Assembly (NCBI GenBank): GCA_047974745.1
Contig: JBKECO010000005.1
Location: 93,419-157,418, forward strand
From: JBKECO01 sp047974745
Lineage (GTDB): Bacteria > Bacillota > Clostridia > Lachnospirales > Lachnospiraceae
Direction: 5' to 3'
DNA length: 64,000 nucleotides
Position 1 is the first letter of the stretch. Each line of letters opens with the position of its first letter. The notes under the pieces are model-generated. The model did not search any database, had not been told where the DNA came from, and saw only the letters and a program-made list of their open reading frames with translations. The position numbers and the translations under genes are program-made. Below, piece by piece: positions 17,293 to 25,229 of the stretch.

Positions 17293-17299
17293 TATGCAT
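17284..17299 (+). promoter_or_regulatory. Candidate ARG box over the argC -10
   Basis: ATGTATAATTATGCAT, a 16-base imperfect palindrome covering the argC -10 box, close to the general ARG-box pattern (an A/T core between TGNAT arms). Confidence 0.5.
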
Positions 17300-17449
17300 T
17301 ATCATAGTATGTATGATGAAAAAAACATAAAAAAAGCAGCAGTACTTTACGAACGATGTGTTTTGTAATAATATGATGTTGTGGTCAAAGGTATTGAGAC
17401 TACAATATAATAATTAGAAAACGACTGACTTCAACATGAGGAGATTAGT

Positions 17450-18514
17450 ATGATAAAAGCAGGCATTATAGGTGCAACGGGTTATGCAGGTGCCGAACTG
17501 GTTAGAATTTTACAAGGCCACAGGAATGTAGAAATCAAATGGTATGGTTCAAAATCATATATTGATCAAAAATATGCAAAAATATATGGAAATATGTTTC
17601 AGATCGTGGAGGATACCTGTCTGGATGATAATTTGGTAGATCTGGCGAAACAAGTCGATGTCATCTTTACTGCAACACCCCAGGGATACCTTGCTTCAAT
17701 TCTTACCGAAGATATTTTAAATCAAGCGAAAATCATCGATCTGAGTGCTGACTATAGAATTAAGGATGTATCAGTATACGAGAAATGGTACGGGCTCAAG
17801 CATGGGTCACCACAGCTTATTGACGAAGCAGTTTATGGTCTGAGTGAAATCAATCGGGATAAAATAAAGAAAGCCAGACTCATTGCGAATCCTGGCTGCT
17901 ATACCACATGCTCTATTCTGACAGCCTATCCCCTTGTAAAGGATAAACTGATCGATCCAGATTCGTTGATCATCGATGCAAAATCAGGTGTATCGGGAGC
18001 AGGCAGAGGCGCAAAGACAGATAATCTTTATTGTGAAGTGAATGACAGTATGAAAGCCTATGGAGTGACAGTTCACAGACATACACCAGAGATCGAGGAA
18101 CAGCTTGGTCTTGCAGCTGCTCAAGAGATTGTGATTAACTTCACACCACATCTGATTCCAATGAATCGAGGAATTCTAGCAACGATCTATGCAGATCTGC
18201 TTATGATCGAGGAGAATGGTGAGAAGAGATATCCGACGAAAGAAGAGATCAAAAGCACCTATGAAAAGTATTACGGAAGCGAGTTTTTCATCCGTCTCCT
18301 TGACTGGAATAAACTACCGGAGACACGCTGGGTCAAAGGGAGCAATTTTGTCGATATCAGCTTTGTGATCGATGAGAGGACTCACAGAGTCATTATGATC
18401 GGTGCGATTGACAATCTGATGAAAGGAGCAGCTGGCCAGGCGGTGCAGAATATGAATCTGCTGTTCGGTCAGCGGGAAATGGAAGGCTTGGAACTAGTGC
18501 CCATGTTTCCGTGA
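17450..18514 (+). CDS. argC: N-acetyl-gamma-glutamyl-phosphate reductase
   Basis: 354-residue NADPH-dependent reductase making N-acetylglutamate semialdehyde from the acyl phosphate. The N-terminal dinucleotide motif GIIGATGYAGAELVR, the catalytic Cys in NPGCYTTC (about residue 149) and the C-terminal GAIDNLMKGAAGQAVQN segment are diagnostic. The start ATG follows GAGGAG. It is the first gene of a five-gene arginine operon, six bases before the GNAT gene. Confidence 0.96.
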   Translation: MIKAGIIGATGYAGAELVRILQGHRNVEIKWYGSKSYIDQKYAKIYGNMFQIVEDTCLDDNLVDLAKQVDVIFTATPQGYLASILTEDILNQAKIIDLSADYRIKDVSVYEKWYGLKHGSPQLIDEAVYGLSEINRDKIKKARLIANPGCYTTCSILTAYPLVKDKLIDPDSLIIDAKSGVSGAGRGAKTDNLYCEVNDSMKAYGVTVHRHTPEIEEQLGLAAAQEIVINFTPHLIPMNRGILATIYADLLMIEENGEKRYPTKEEIKSTYEKYYGSEFFIRLLDWNKLPETRWVKGSNFVDISFVIDERTHRVIMIGAIDNLMKGAAGQAVQNMNLLFGQREMEGLELVPMFP

Positions 18515-18520
18515 TCAGTA

Positions 18521-18976
18521 ATGAAAAAATATAACATAAGAGTAATGAAGGAAGAGGATTTCACTCAGGTATCTTCCCTCTGGAGTCGAATTCAGGGACT
18601 GTCAATTCGAAGTATGGATGATTCAATGGAAGGCATACTCCGATTCATTAGGAGAAATCCAAATACAAGTATTGTGGCAGAAATAGAGGGAACTATTGTA
18701 GGAACCATTCTGTGCGGACATGATGGGAGAGAGGCAACGCTCTATCATGTTTGTGTACAAAAGGAATTCCGGGAGCTTGGAATCGGTCATCAAATGGTGG
18801 AAGCATCCTTGACGGAGCTCAGAAAAGAGAAAGTCAGCAAAGTGAAGCTGGTCGCATTTGATCATAATGAAATTGGAAATCAGTTCTGGCAGCACAGTGG
18901 ATGGAGCGTGAGAAAAGATTTAAATTTATTTGAATACTCTCTGAATGAAGATAATATAGTAAAAGTGAATGAATGA
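18521..18976 (+). CDS. GNAT N-acetyltransferase embedded in the arginine operon
   Basis: 151-residue single-domain GNAT protein. The acetyl-CoA pyrophosphate loop reads RELGIGHQMV (about residues 86-95), preceded by LYHVCVQKEF and followed by KVKLVAFDHNEIGNQFWQHSGW, as in the YpeA/RimI-like group. Within the arginine block it sits six bases after argC and ten bases before argJ, which suggests a role as N-acetylglutamate synthase that primes the acetyl cycle. Sequence alone cannot exclude a different acyl acceptor. It lacks the amino-acid kinase domain of classical ArgA. Confidence 0.8.
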   Translation: MKKYNIRVMKEEDFTQVSSLWSRIQGLSIRSMDDSMEGILRFIRRNPNTSIVAEIEGTIVGTILCGHDGREATLYHVCVQKEFRELGIGHQMVEASLTELRKEKVSKVKLVAFDHNEIGNQFWQHSGWSVRKDLNLFEYSLNEDNIVKVNE

Positions 18977-18986
18977 TGGAGGATTT

Positions 18987-20210
18987 ATGAAGAAAATAGA
19001 TGGAGGAATTACTGCTGCAAAGGGCTTTTTTGCTGCCTCTGTTGCAGCTGGGATCAAGTACAAAGACAGGATGGATATGGCGATGATCTATAGCGATAGC
19101 CCATGTCATGCAGCGGGAACCTATACAAAAAACATTGTGAAGGCAGCTCCGGTGGTCTGGGATCACAAGATCACCTCATCCGATCGTAAAGTTCAAGCGG
19201 TTGTGATCAATGCTGGAATCGCAAATGCATGTACAGGCGATGAAGGAATGCACTATTGTCAATTGACTTCCGAAGAAACAGGCAGGCAGTTAGATCTGCA
19301 GAAAGACACGGTACTTGTTGCTTCAACAGGTGTCATTGGCAAGCAATTACCGATCGATAAAATCTGTGCCGGAGTCGATGCCATGGTTCCTATACTATCT
19401 GAAAGTATTGCGGCGGGTACCAGTGCTGCCAGGGCAATTATGACAACGGATACCAGGGAAAAAGAAATTGCAGTGACCTTTGAATTAGATGGCAAGTCAG
19501 TGACTGTAGGCGGCATGTGTAAAGGCAGCGGCATGATACATCCTGATATGTGCACAATGCTCGGATTTATCACTTCGGACATCAATATATCCAGGGAAAT
19601 GCTGCAGACCGCACTTTCGGCAAGTGTTGAGGATACCTATAATATGGTTTCTGTAGATGGGGATACTTCGACAAATGATACCGTGCTTTTACTTGCGAAT
19701 GGAAAAGCCGAGAATCAGGAAATCTTACAAAAAGATCAAGGCTTTGATCTGTTCCTGGAAGCGTTAAATTATGTCAATACCTATCTTGCAAAAGCGATTG
19801 CAGCAGATGGAGAAGGAGCAACTGCACTATTTGAAGTAAAGGTACTGGGTGCAGCAACACTGCAGGATGCAAGGAAAATAAGTAAAGCAATTATCACATC
19901 TAGTCTGACAAAGGCTGCAATTTTTGGTCATGATGCGAATTGGGGAAGGATCCTGTGTGCAATGGGATATTCCGGAGCATCCTTTAATCCGGATCAAGTG
20001 GATCTGTTCTTTGAAAGTGCGGCAGGCAGGATTGTGATCATGAAAGAAGGAAATGCGATCGACTTCGATGAGGAAAAAGCATCTTTGATCTTATCGGAGC
20101 CAGTTGTGACTGCGATCACCGATCTGCACGATGGAGATTTTAGTGCTACGGCCTGGGGCTGTGATCTTACCTGCGAATATGTTAAGATCAATGCAGATTA
20201 CCGTTCCTGA
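18987..20210 (+). CDS. argJ: Glutamate N-acetyltransferase (ornithine acetyltransferase) ArgJ
   Basis: 407-residue ArgJ, which transfers acetyl from N-acetylornithine to glutamate and so recycles the acetyl group; some ArgJ proteins also use acetyl-CoA. It self-cleaves before a conserved Thr that becomes the nucleophile. Here the site reads GMIHPDMCTMLGF, with Cys189-Thr190 where well-studied enzymes have Ala-Thr. ASTGVIGKQLP and the FGHDANWGRI substrate loop are present. ATG 18987 follows TGGAGGA; an in-frame ATG six codons earlier lacks a good site and overlaps the GNAT gene. Whether this ArgJ is mono- or bifunctional cannot be seen. Confidence 0.95.
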   Translation: MKKIDGGITAAKGFFAASVAAGIKYKDRMDMAMIYSDSPCHAAGTYTKNIVKAAPVVWDHKITSSDRKVQAVVINAGIANACTGDEGMHYCQLTSEETGRQLDLQKDTVLVASTGVIGKQLPIDKICAGVDAMVPILSESIAAGTSAARAIMTTDTREKEIAVTFELDGKSVTVGGMCKGSGMIHPDMCTMLGFITSDINISREMLQTALSASVEDTYNMVSVDGDTSTNDTVLLLANGKAENQEILQKDQGFDLFLEALNYVNTYLAKAIAADGEGATALFEVKVLGAATLQDARKISKAIITSSLTKAAIFGHDANWGRILCAMGYSGASFNPDQVDLFFESAAGRIVIMKEGNAIDFDEEKASLILSEPVVTAITDLHDGDFSATAWGCDLTCEYVKINADYRS

Positions 20211-20253
20211 TAGAATGAGGTTAATAGAAAGAGATTTATAGAAAGGATTCGAA

Positions 20254-21153
20254 ATGCAGAATACAGATATGAAGGAAGTACTGCAAAAGGCGGAAGTCCT
20301 GATCGAGGCTCTGCCCTATATTCAAAGGTTCAACAGAAAGATCATCGTAGTAAAATACGGCGGCAGTGCCATGATCGATGAGGAACTAAAGAGACAGGTC
20401 ATTGAAGATGTAACATTGTTAAAATTAGTTGGATTCAAACCGATCATTGTACATGGTGGTGGAAAAGAAATCAGTAAATGGGTCGGTAAAGTCGGAATGG
20501 AGCCGGAATTTGTCAATGGACTTCGAAAAACGGATGAGGAGACCATGGAGATCGCAGAAATGGTATTGGGGAAGGTGAATAAATCCCTGGTTCAAAAGGT
20601 TCAGCAGCTGGGAATCAATGCGATCGGCATTAGCGGCAAAGATGGCGGCTTATTAAAAGTGAAGAAAAAATTGTCAAACGGACAGGATATTGGATATGTT
20701 GGAGAGGTGACAAAAGTAAATCCCAAGGTATTATACGATCTTCTTGAGAGAGATTTTCTGCCAATCATCTGTCCGATCGGGCTGGATGATGAATATTGCA
20801 CCTATAATATCAATGCGGATGATGCAGCTTGTGCAATCGCTACAGCGGTACAGGCAGAAAAACTTGCGTTCCTGACGGATATAGAAGGAGTCTATATGAA
20901 TCCGGATGATTCGGCTACATTGATTTCGGAGCTGCTGGTGGAGGATGCAAAGAAATTGATCGAAGAGGGATACATTGGCGGAGGAATGCTGCCGAAGCTA
21001 AATAATTGTATTGACGCGATCGAAAGCGGCGTTTCTCGTGTTCATATATTAGATGGAAGAATCCCTCACTGCCTCTTGCTTGAAATATTTACAAATAAGG
21101 GAATCGGAACAGCGATTCTTGGAGATAAGGAGACAAAGTACTATCATGAATAA
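20254..21153 (+). CDS. argB: Acetylglutamate kinase
   Basis: 299-residue amino-acid kinase that phosphorylates N-acetylglutamate. VVKYGGSAM (N-terminal nucleotide site), VHGGGKEI, and the C-terminal GGMLPKLNNCIDAI and HILDGRIPH segments are characteristic. The N-terminus has about 20 extra residues before the kinase core, which in other species is linked to hexameric, arginine-inhibited enzymes; feedback inhibition is therefore plausible but inferred. The start follows GAAAGGA. Its last 8 bases overlap argD. Confidence 0.95.
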   Translation: MQNTDMKEVLQKAEVLIEALPYIQRFNRKIIVVKYGGSAMIDEELKRQVIEDVTLLKLVGFKPIIVHGGGKEISKWVGKVGMEPEFVNGLRKTDEETMEIAEMVLGKVNKSLVQKVQQLGINAIGISGKDGGLLKVKKKLSNGQDIGYVGEVTKVNPKVLYDLLERDFLPIICPIGLDDEYCTYNINADDAACAIATAVQAEKLAFLTDIEGVYMNPDDSATLISELLVEDAKKLIEEGYIGGGMLPKLNNCIDAIESGVSRVHILDGRIPHCLLLEIFTNKGIGTAILGDKETKYYHE

Positions 21154-22348
21154 TCAGGTTCAGATGATCGAAGAAGCAGAAGAAAAACTTGTTCATACCT
21201 ATAATCGGTTTCAAATCGTACTAGAGGAAGGCAGAGGTGTTTATCTATTTGATGTAAACGGAAAAAAATATCTTGATTTTGCAGCTGGAATTGCAGTCTG
21301 TGCACTGGGATACGATAATAGAGAATATCAGGATGCTCTGATCAAACAAATCGAGAAATTGGTCCATACGTCGAATCTGTACTATAATCAGCCATCCATT
21401 AAAGCTGCAAGCAGACTTGTAAAAGCAAGCGGTATGGATCGTGTTTTTTTTACGAGCAGTGGTACCGAGGCTATTGAAGGTGCGCTAAAGGCGGCAAAGA
21501 AGTATGCTTTTAGCAGAGATCATCACGCAGGGCATGAAATAATAGCCATGCAGCATTCCTTTCATGGAAGAAGCCTTGGAGCTCTGTCAGTAACCGGAAA
21601 TGAGCAGTATCAGACTCCATTTAGACCTCTTCTTCCAGGTGTTTTATTTGCGTCATTCAATGATATAGAAAGCGTAAGATCGTTAGTATCCGAACGTACC
21701 TGTGCTATTATTATGGAGCCAATTCAGGGTGAGGGCGGCATATTTCCAGCGGATGCAGAGTTCCTTGGTCAAGTCAGAGCACTCTGCGATGAAAAAGATA
21801 TACTTCTGATATTTGACGAGATTCAATGTGGCATGGGAAGAACGGGAGAGATGTTCGCATGGCAGTACTATAATGTCAGACCTGATATTTTGATTTCGGC
21901 AAAAGCGCTGGGGTGTGGTGTACCGATCGGAGCTTTTATGATTACAGAAAGAGTTGCTAAGTACTCTCTTGGACCTGGGGATCATGGAACGACCTATGGT
22001 GGAAACCCACTTTGTTGTGCAGCTGCCAATAAGGTCCTGGAAATAATGGAGAGAGATCATATGACATCCCATACCCGGGAAATCGGGGACTACTTATGGA
22101 ATGAGCTTGAAAAGGTGATGGAGCAGCATACATTTATCATTGATCACAGAGGGGTAGGATTGATACAGGGACTTGAATTTGATACATCCGTGAAGGCAGC
22201 CGATGTAACTTCAAAGGCACTGGATTGTGGCTTGATCCTAATCAGTGCTGGATCGAATGTACTGAGATTTGTTCCGCCTCTTATTATTAAGAAAGAGCAT
22301 GTTGATGAAATGATACAGAAGTTAAAGAGAGTATTAGCTGCTTTTTAA
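21146..22348 (+). CDS. argD: Acetylornithine aminotransferase
   Basis: 400-residue class III PLP aminotransferase converting N-acetylglutamate semialdehyde to N-acetylornithine. The diagnostic pieces are FTSSGTEAIEGALKAAKKY, HSFHGRSLGALS, IFDEIQCGMGRTG and the lysine region DILISAKALGCG. The ATG at 21146 is preferred: AAGGAG is upstream and the start overlaps the argB stop (ATGAATAA), a translational coupling pattern. A longer reading from 21053 would lie inside argB. It is the last gene of the arginine operon. Confidence 0.95.
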   Translation: MNNQVQMIEEAEEKLVHTYNRFQIVLEEGRGVYLFDVNGKKYLDFAAGIAVCALGYDNREYQDALIKQIEKLVHTSNLYYNQPSIKAASRLVKASGMDRVFFTSSGTEAIEGALKAAKKYAFSRDHHAGHEIIAMQHSFHGRSLGALSVTGNEQYQTPFRPLLPGVLFASFNDIESVRSLVSERTCAIIMEPIQGEGGIFPADAEFLGQVRALCDEKDILLIFDEIQCGMGRTGEMFAWQYYNVRPDILISAKALGCGVPIGAFMITERVAKYSLGPGDHGTTYGGNPLCCAAANKVLEIMERDHMTSHTREIGDYLWNELEKVMEQHTFIIDHRGVGLIQGLEFDTSVKAADVTSKALDCGLILISAGSNVLRFVPPLIIKKEHVDEMIQKLKRVLAAF

Positions 22349-22362
22349 AGGAATTAAAATTG

Positions 22363-22391
22363 GAAAACACTTGTAAATTTTATGTGTTTTC
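22363..22391 (+). repeat. Inverted repeat spanning the comEA -35 box
   Basis: 8-bp arms GAAAACAC (22363-22370) and GTGTTTTC (22384-22391) with a 13-base A/T-rich centre that includes the -35 box. It could be an operator or a weak terminator of the arg operon; no T-run follows. Confidence 0.45.
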
Positions 22392-22399
22392 GATAAAAT
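22371..22399 (+). promoter_or_regulatory. comEA promoter
   Basis: TTGTAA (22371-22376), 17-base spacer, TAAAAT (22394-22399). Transcription would start near 22406, leaving a leader of about 46 bases. Confidence 0.55.
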
Positions 22400-22420
22400 G
22401 TGTATGTCAGGCATTGAGGA

Positions 22421-22443
22421 GCTCCTTGCTGAAACGAAGGAGC
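22421..22443 (+). promoter_or_regulatory. Leader hairpin that covers the comEA ribosome-binding site
   Basis: GCTCCTT (22421-22427) pairs perfectly with AAGGAGC (22437-22443) across a 9-base loop. The right arm is the Shine-Dalgarno sequence of comEA, so the folded leader would hide it. Confidence 0.45.
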
Positions 22444-22451
22444 AGGACAGG

Positions 22452-23066
22452 ATGAGATGTTATTTTATTGTGATTTTACTTTCAGTTATACTGTTATCAG
22501 GCTGTAGAGGATCGGAAACTGAGTTCATCAGTGACATGGAACCAACAGCTTCTGCCCAGAATACTGAAACAGATGATTTATATAGCAGTAAACTGGAAGA
22601 AGAAACAGCTTCCCTGGTCACAGTGACCGAGGAAGACTGTTTTATTTACATATGCGGAGCTGTACACTCACCCGGTGTTTACAAGGTCTCACCGGGAAGC
22701 AGAGTGTTTGAAGTAATTTCTCTGGCTGGTGGACTGCAAGAGGACGCCAGTGCAGAAAGCATTAATCAGGCTGATCAAGTCATGGACGGACAAATGATCC
22801 GAATCTATACTCAGGATGAAATGATCGAAAGACCATCTGTCGGATCGAATGAGCCTGATGAAAGAACAGACACACTTATAAATATCAATGAAGCATCAAA
22901 GGAACAGCTCATGCAGCTGCCTGGGATCGGGGAGTCTAAAGCGGACAGTATCATTGAATACCGATCGAATGTAGGTCAGTTCGACACAGTGGAAGATATA
23001 AAAAATATTGCTGGGATCAAAGATGGTGTGTATACAAAAATAAAAGATAAAATAACTGTTGATTGA
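22452..23066 (+). CDS. comEA: ComEA-type DNA-binding lipoprotein (SLBB + helix-hairpin-helix)
   Basis: 204 residues. ComEA proteins bind incoming DNA outside the membrane and pass it to ComEC. The N-terminus is a lipoprotein signal with lipobox LLSGC (Cys18), unlike the single-helix anchor of Bacillus ComEA. After a Thr/Glu-rich linker comes an SLBB domain (about 63-118: IYICGAVHSPGVYKV and VFEVISLAGG). The C-terminal double helix-hairpin-helix (about 140-204) shows LININEASKEQLMQLPGIG and IKNIAGI. ATG 22452 has AAGGAG upstream; an earlier in-frame ATG at 22398 lies inside the predicted promoter. It is followed nine bases later by a response regulator. Confidence 0.9.
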   Translation: MRCYFIVILLSVILLSGCRGSETEFISDMEPTASAQNTETDDLYSSKLEEETASLVTVTEEDCFIYICGAVHSPGVYKVSPGSRVFEVISLAGGLQEDASAESINQADQVMDGQMIRIYTQDEMIERPSVGSNEPDERTDTLININEASKEQLMQLPGIGESKADSIIEYRSNVGQFDTVEDIKNIAGIKDGVYTKIKDKITVD

Positions 23067-23075
23067 GGTGTGAAG

Positions 23076-23765
23076 ATGGCAAAAAAGGTTCTTGTGGTAG
23101 ATGATGAAAAGTTAATTGTAAAAGGTATTCGATTCAGTCTCGAACAGGATGGAATGGAAGTGGATTGTGCATATGATGGTGATGAGGCTCTGAAGATGGC
23201 AACTGAGAATCAATATGACATCATTCTACTTGACATCATGCTTCCTAAGATGGACGGGTTCGAAGTTTGTCAGCACATAAGAGAATTCTCTACGGTTCCA
23301 ATTGTAATGCTGACTGCAAAGGGCGATGATATGGATAAGATCCTTGGCCTGGAATACGGTGCGGATGATTACATCACGAAGCCTTTTAATATATTGGAAG
23401 TGAAAGCCAGAATCAAGGCAATCATCAGAAGAACATCTCAGAATGAAACGAGAAATGATAAGAACGCCATATTGGTCAGTGGGGATTTAAAGATGGATGG
23501 AGTGAACAGAAGACTCTTCATTCAGGATAATGAGATCAATCTGACTGCAAAAGAGTTCGATCTTCTCGAACTACTAGTCACGAATCCAAATAAAGTATAT
23601 AGCAGAGAGGATCTGCTAAACCTTGTCTGGGGTTATGAATATCCCGGAGATGTTCGCACAGTGGATGTACATGTCCGAAGACTGCGGGAAAAGGTAGAGC
23701 AGAATCCAAGCGAGCCAAGGTATGTGCACACAAAGTGGGGCGTAGGATATTATTACAAGAATTAA
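23076..23765 (+). CDS. OmpR/PhoB-family response regulator
   Basis: 229 residues: receiver domain (1-120) with the acid pair Asp9/Asp10, phosphoacceptor Asp53 in LLDIMLPKMDG, and Lys in LEYGADDYITKPF; then an OmpR-type winged helix (about 130-229) with LTAKEFDLLELL and TVDVHVRRLREKVE. It resembles WalR/PhoP-type regulators. It partners with the kinase 22 bases downstream. The ATG at 23076 follows GAGGTG; a GTG two codons earlier is a weaker alternative. Its location between comEA and comEC suggests linkage to the cell envelope or DNA uptake, but the regulon is unknown. Confidence 0.92.
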   Translation: MAKKVLVVDDEKLIVKGIRFSLEQDGMEVDCAYDGDEALKMATENQYDIILLDIMLPKMDGFEVCQHIREFSTVPIVMLTAKGDDMDKILGLEYGADDYITKPFNILEVKARIKAIIRRTSQNETRNDKNAILVSGDLKMDGVNRRLFIQDNEINLTAKEFDLLELLVTNPNKVYSREDLLNLVWGYEYPGDVRTVDVHVRRLREKVEQNPSEPRYVHTKWGVGYYYKN

Positions 23766-23787
23766 TCAGGACAGATAGGAAAGTATA

Positions 23788-25218
23788 ATGTCAGTCAGAA
23801 AAACAATTATGAAATTGATCAAAAGTCTGCGATTCAGACTGGTTCTGATCTTGATTCTGATCGGAATTCTTCCGAGTATATTTATCAGATTTGGAGTTCT
23901 GAAGTATTATGAGCAGCACGCTATAGAGAATCGAATAATTGCCGTAATCAGTCAGGGCAACCTGCTGGCCAGCCAAATTTTAAAAAGTAATTATATTGAA
24001 AATACTGAATCAGAAGTCATTAGTACAGAACTGATACAGATATCCAATATTTACGATGGCAGAATTTTACTGATCAACAGCAGTTTTAATATTATTAAGG
24101 ATACCTATGATATTGATACCGGAAAAACAATCATCTCGGAAGAAGTAATATTGAGTTTTGAAGGACAGGAAATTACGATTTACGATTCAGAAAATTCCTA
24201 TATTGAATTGACGATTCCTTTGACAGATGTGGATACCCAGGAAATCATAGGGGTGCTTTTATTTAGTGTATCCACAGATGATATTCTTTTTATGCTTGAT
24301 TCACTTGAAAACGTCGCTCTGATATTAGGTCTGATCAGTACGACACTAGTCGCTTTTTTAGCTGGTCTGATTTCAATTCGGTTGATCAATCCCTTTGCTA
24401 GAATGTCCAAAGCAATCATTGAGATACAGAACGGATACGACAAGGAACTAAATATCAATTCCTATTCTGAGACTGAAGAGATCTCGTATCGCTTCAATCA
24501 GCTGTTCAATCGAATGAAACTGATCGATGAATCAAGAGCAGAATTTGTATCGAATGTCTCTCATGAATTAAAGACACCTCTTACCTCAATGAAGGTACTT
24601 GCAGATTCACTGGTAGCGATGGGAGATGTCCCAAATGAATTGTACAAGGATTTTATGATTGATATTGGAAATGAAATCGACAGAGAAACAAAGATCATCA
24701 ACGATCTGCTTTCCCTTGTCAGAATGGATAAGGCGGCTGGAGATCTAAATATCTCAGAAGTCAATATTAATGAATTGATGGAACAGATTCTCAAACGCTT
24801 GCGGCCTATTGCTGATAAGCAGAATGTGGAACTAATCCTGGAAAGTTTTCGTCCTGTTACAGCAGAAGTTGATGAAGTAAAATTATCCCTTGCAATATCA
24901 AATTTAATTGAAAATGCAATTAAGTACAATAAATCAGAGGGATGGGTCAGAGTTATGCTGAATGCTGATCATCAGTATTTCTACATTAAGGTAGAGGATA
25001 CGGGAATCGGTATTCCAGAGGAATACCTGGATCATATCTACGAACGCTTTTATCGTGTGGATAAGTCTCATTCCAGAGAAATTGGCGGCACAGGGCTTGG
25101 CCTTGCAATTACAAGAAATGCGGTTCTAATGCATCGAGGTGCGATTAAAGTATTCAGTACGGAAGGGGAAGGAACAATATTCAATATTAGAATCCCCCTG
25201 ACCTACATGTCGTCATAG
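23788..25218 (+). CDS. Sensor histidine kinase with extracytoplasmic domain and HAMP
   Basis: 476 residues. TM1 (about 16-37), an extracytoplasmic sensor region (about 40-172), TM2 (about 176-197) and a HAMP linker (198-248, with INPFARMSKAI). The H-box is SNVSHELKTPLTSMK with His259; the ATPase domain has ISNLIENAIKYN, EDTGIGIPEE and GGTGLGLAI. The layout resembles WalK/PhoR without a cytoplasmic PAS domain. The sensor region is predicted dCACHE/PAS-like by length only. The start has AGGAAAG upstream. A GerMN lipoprotein follows 11 bases later and may be a sensory partner. Confidence 0.92.
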   Translation: MSVRKTIMKLIKSLRFRLVLILILIGILPSIFIRFGVLKYYEQHAIENRIIAVISQGNLLASQILKSNYIENTESEVISTELIQISNIYDGRILLINSSFNIIKDTYDIDTGKTIISEEVILSFEGQEITIYDSENSYIELTIPLTDVDTQEIIGVLLFSVSTDDILFMLDSLENVALILGLISTTLVAFLAGLISIRLINPFARMSKAIIEIQNGYDKELNINSYSETEEISYRFNQLFNRMKLIDESRAEFVSNVSHELKTPLTSMKVLADSLVAMGDVPNELYKDFMIDIGNEIDRETKIINDLLSLVRMDKAAGDLNISEVNINELMEQILKRLRPIADKQNVELILESFRPVTAEVDEVKLSLAISNLIENAIKYNKSEGWVRVMLNADHQYFYIKVEDTGIGIPEEYLDHIYERFYRVDKSHSREIGGTGLGLAITRNAVLMHRGAIKVFSTEGEGTIFNIRIPLTYMSS

Positions 25219-25229
25219 GAGGTGCAGCA

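Noticed and set aside
17406..17411. TATAAT close to argC as an alternative promoter
   Set aside because: No acceptable -35 at 16-18 bases; the upstream TTGCAT-N17-TATAAT is better.
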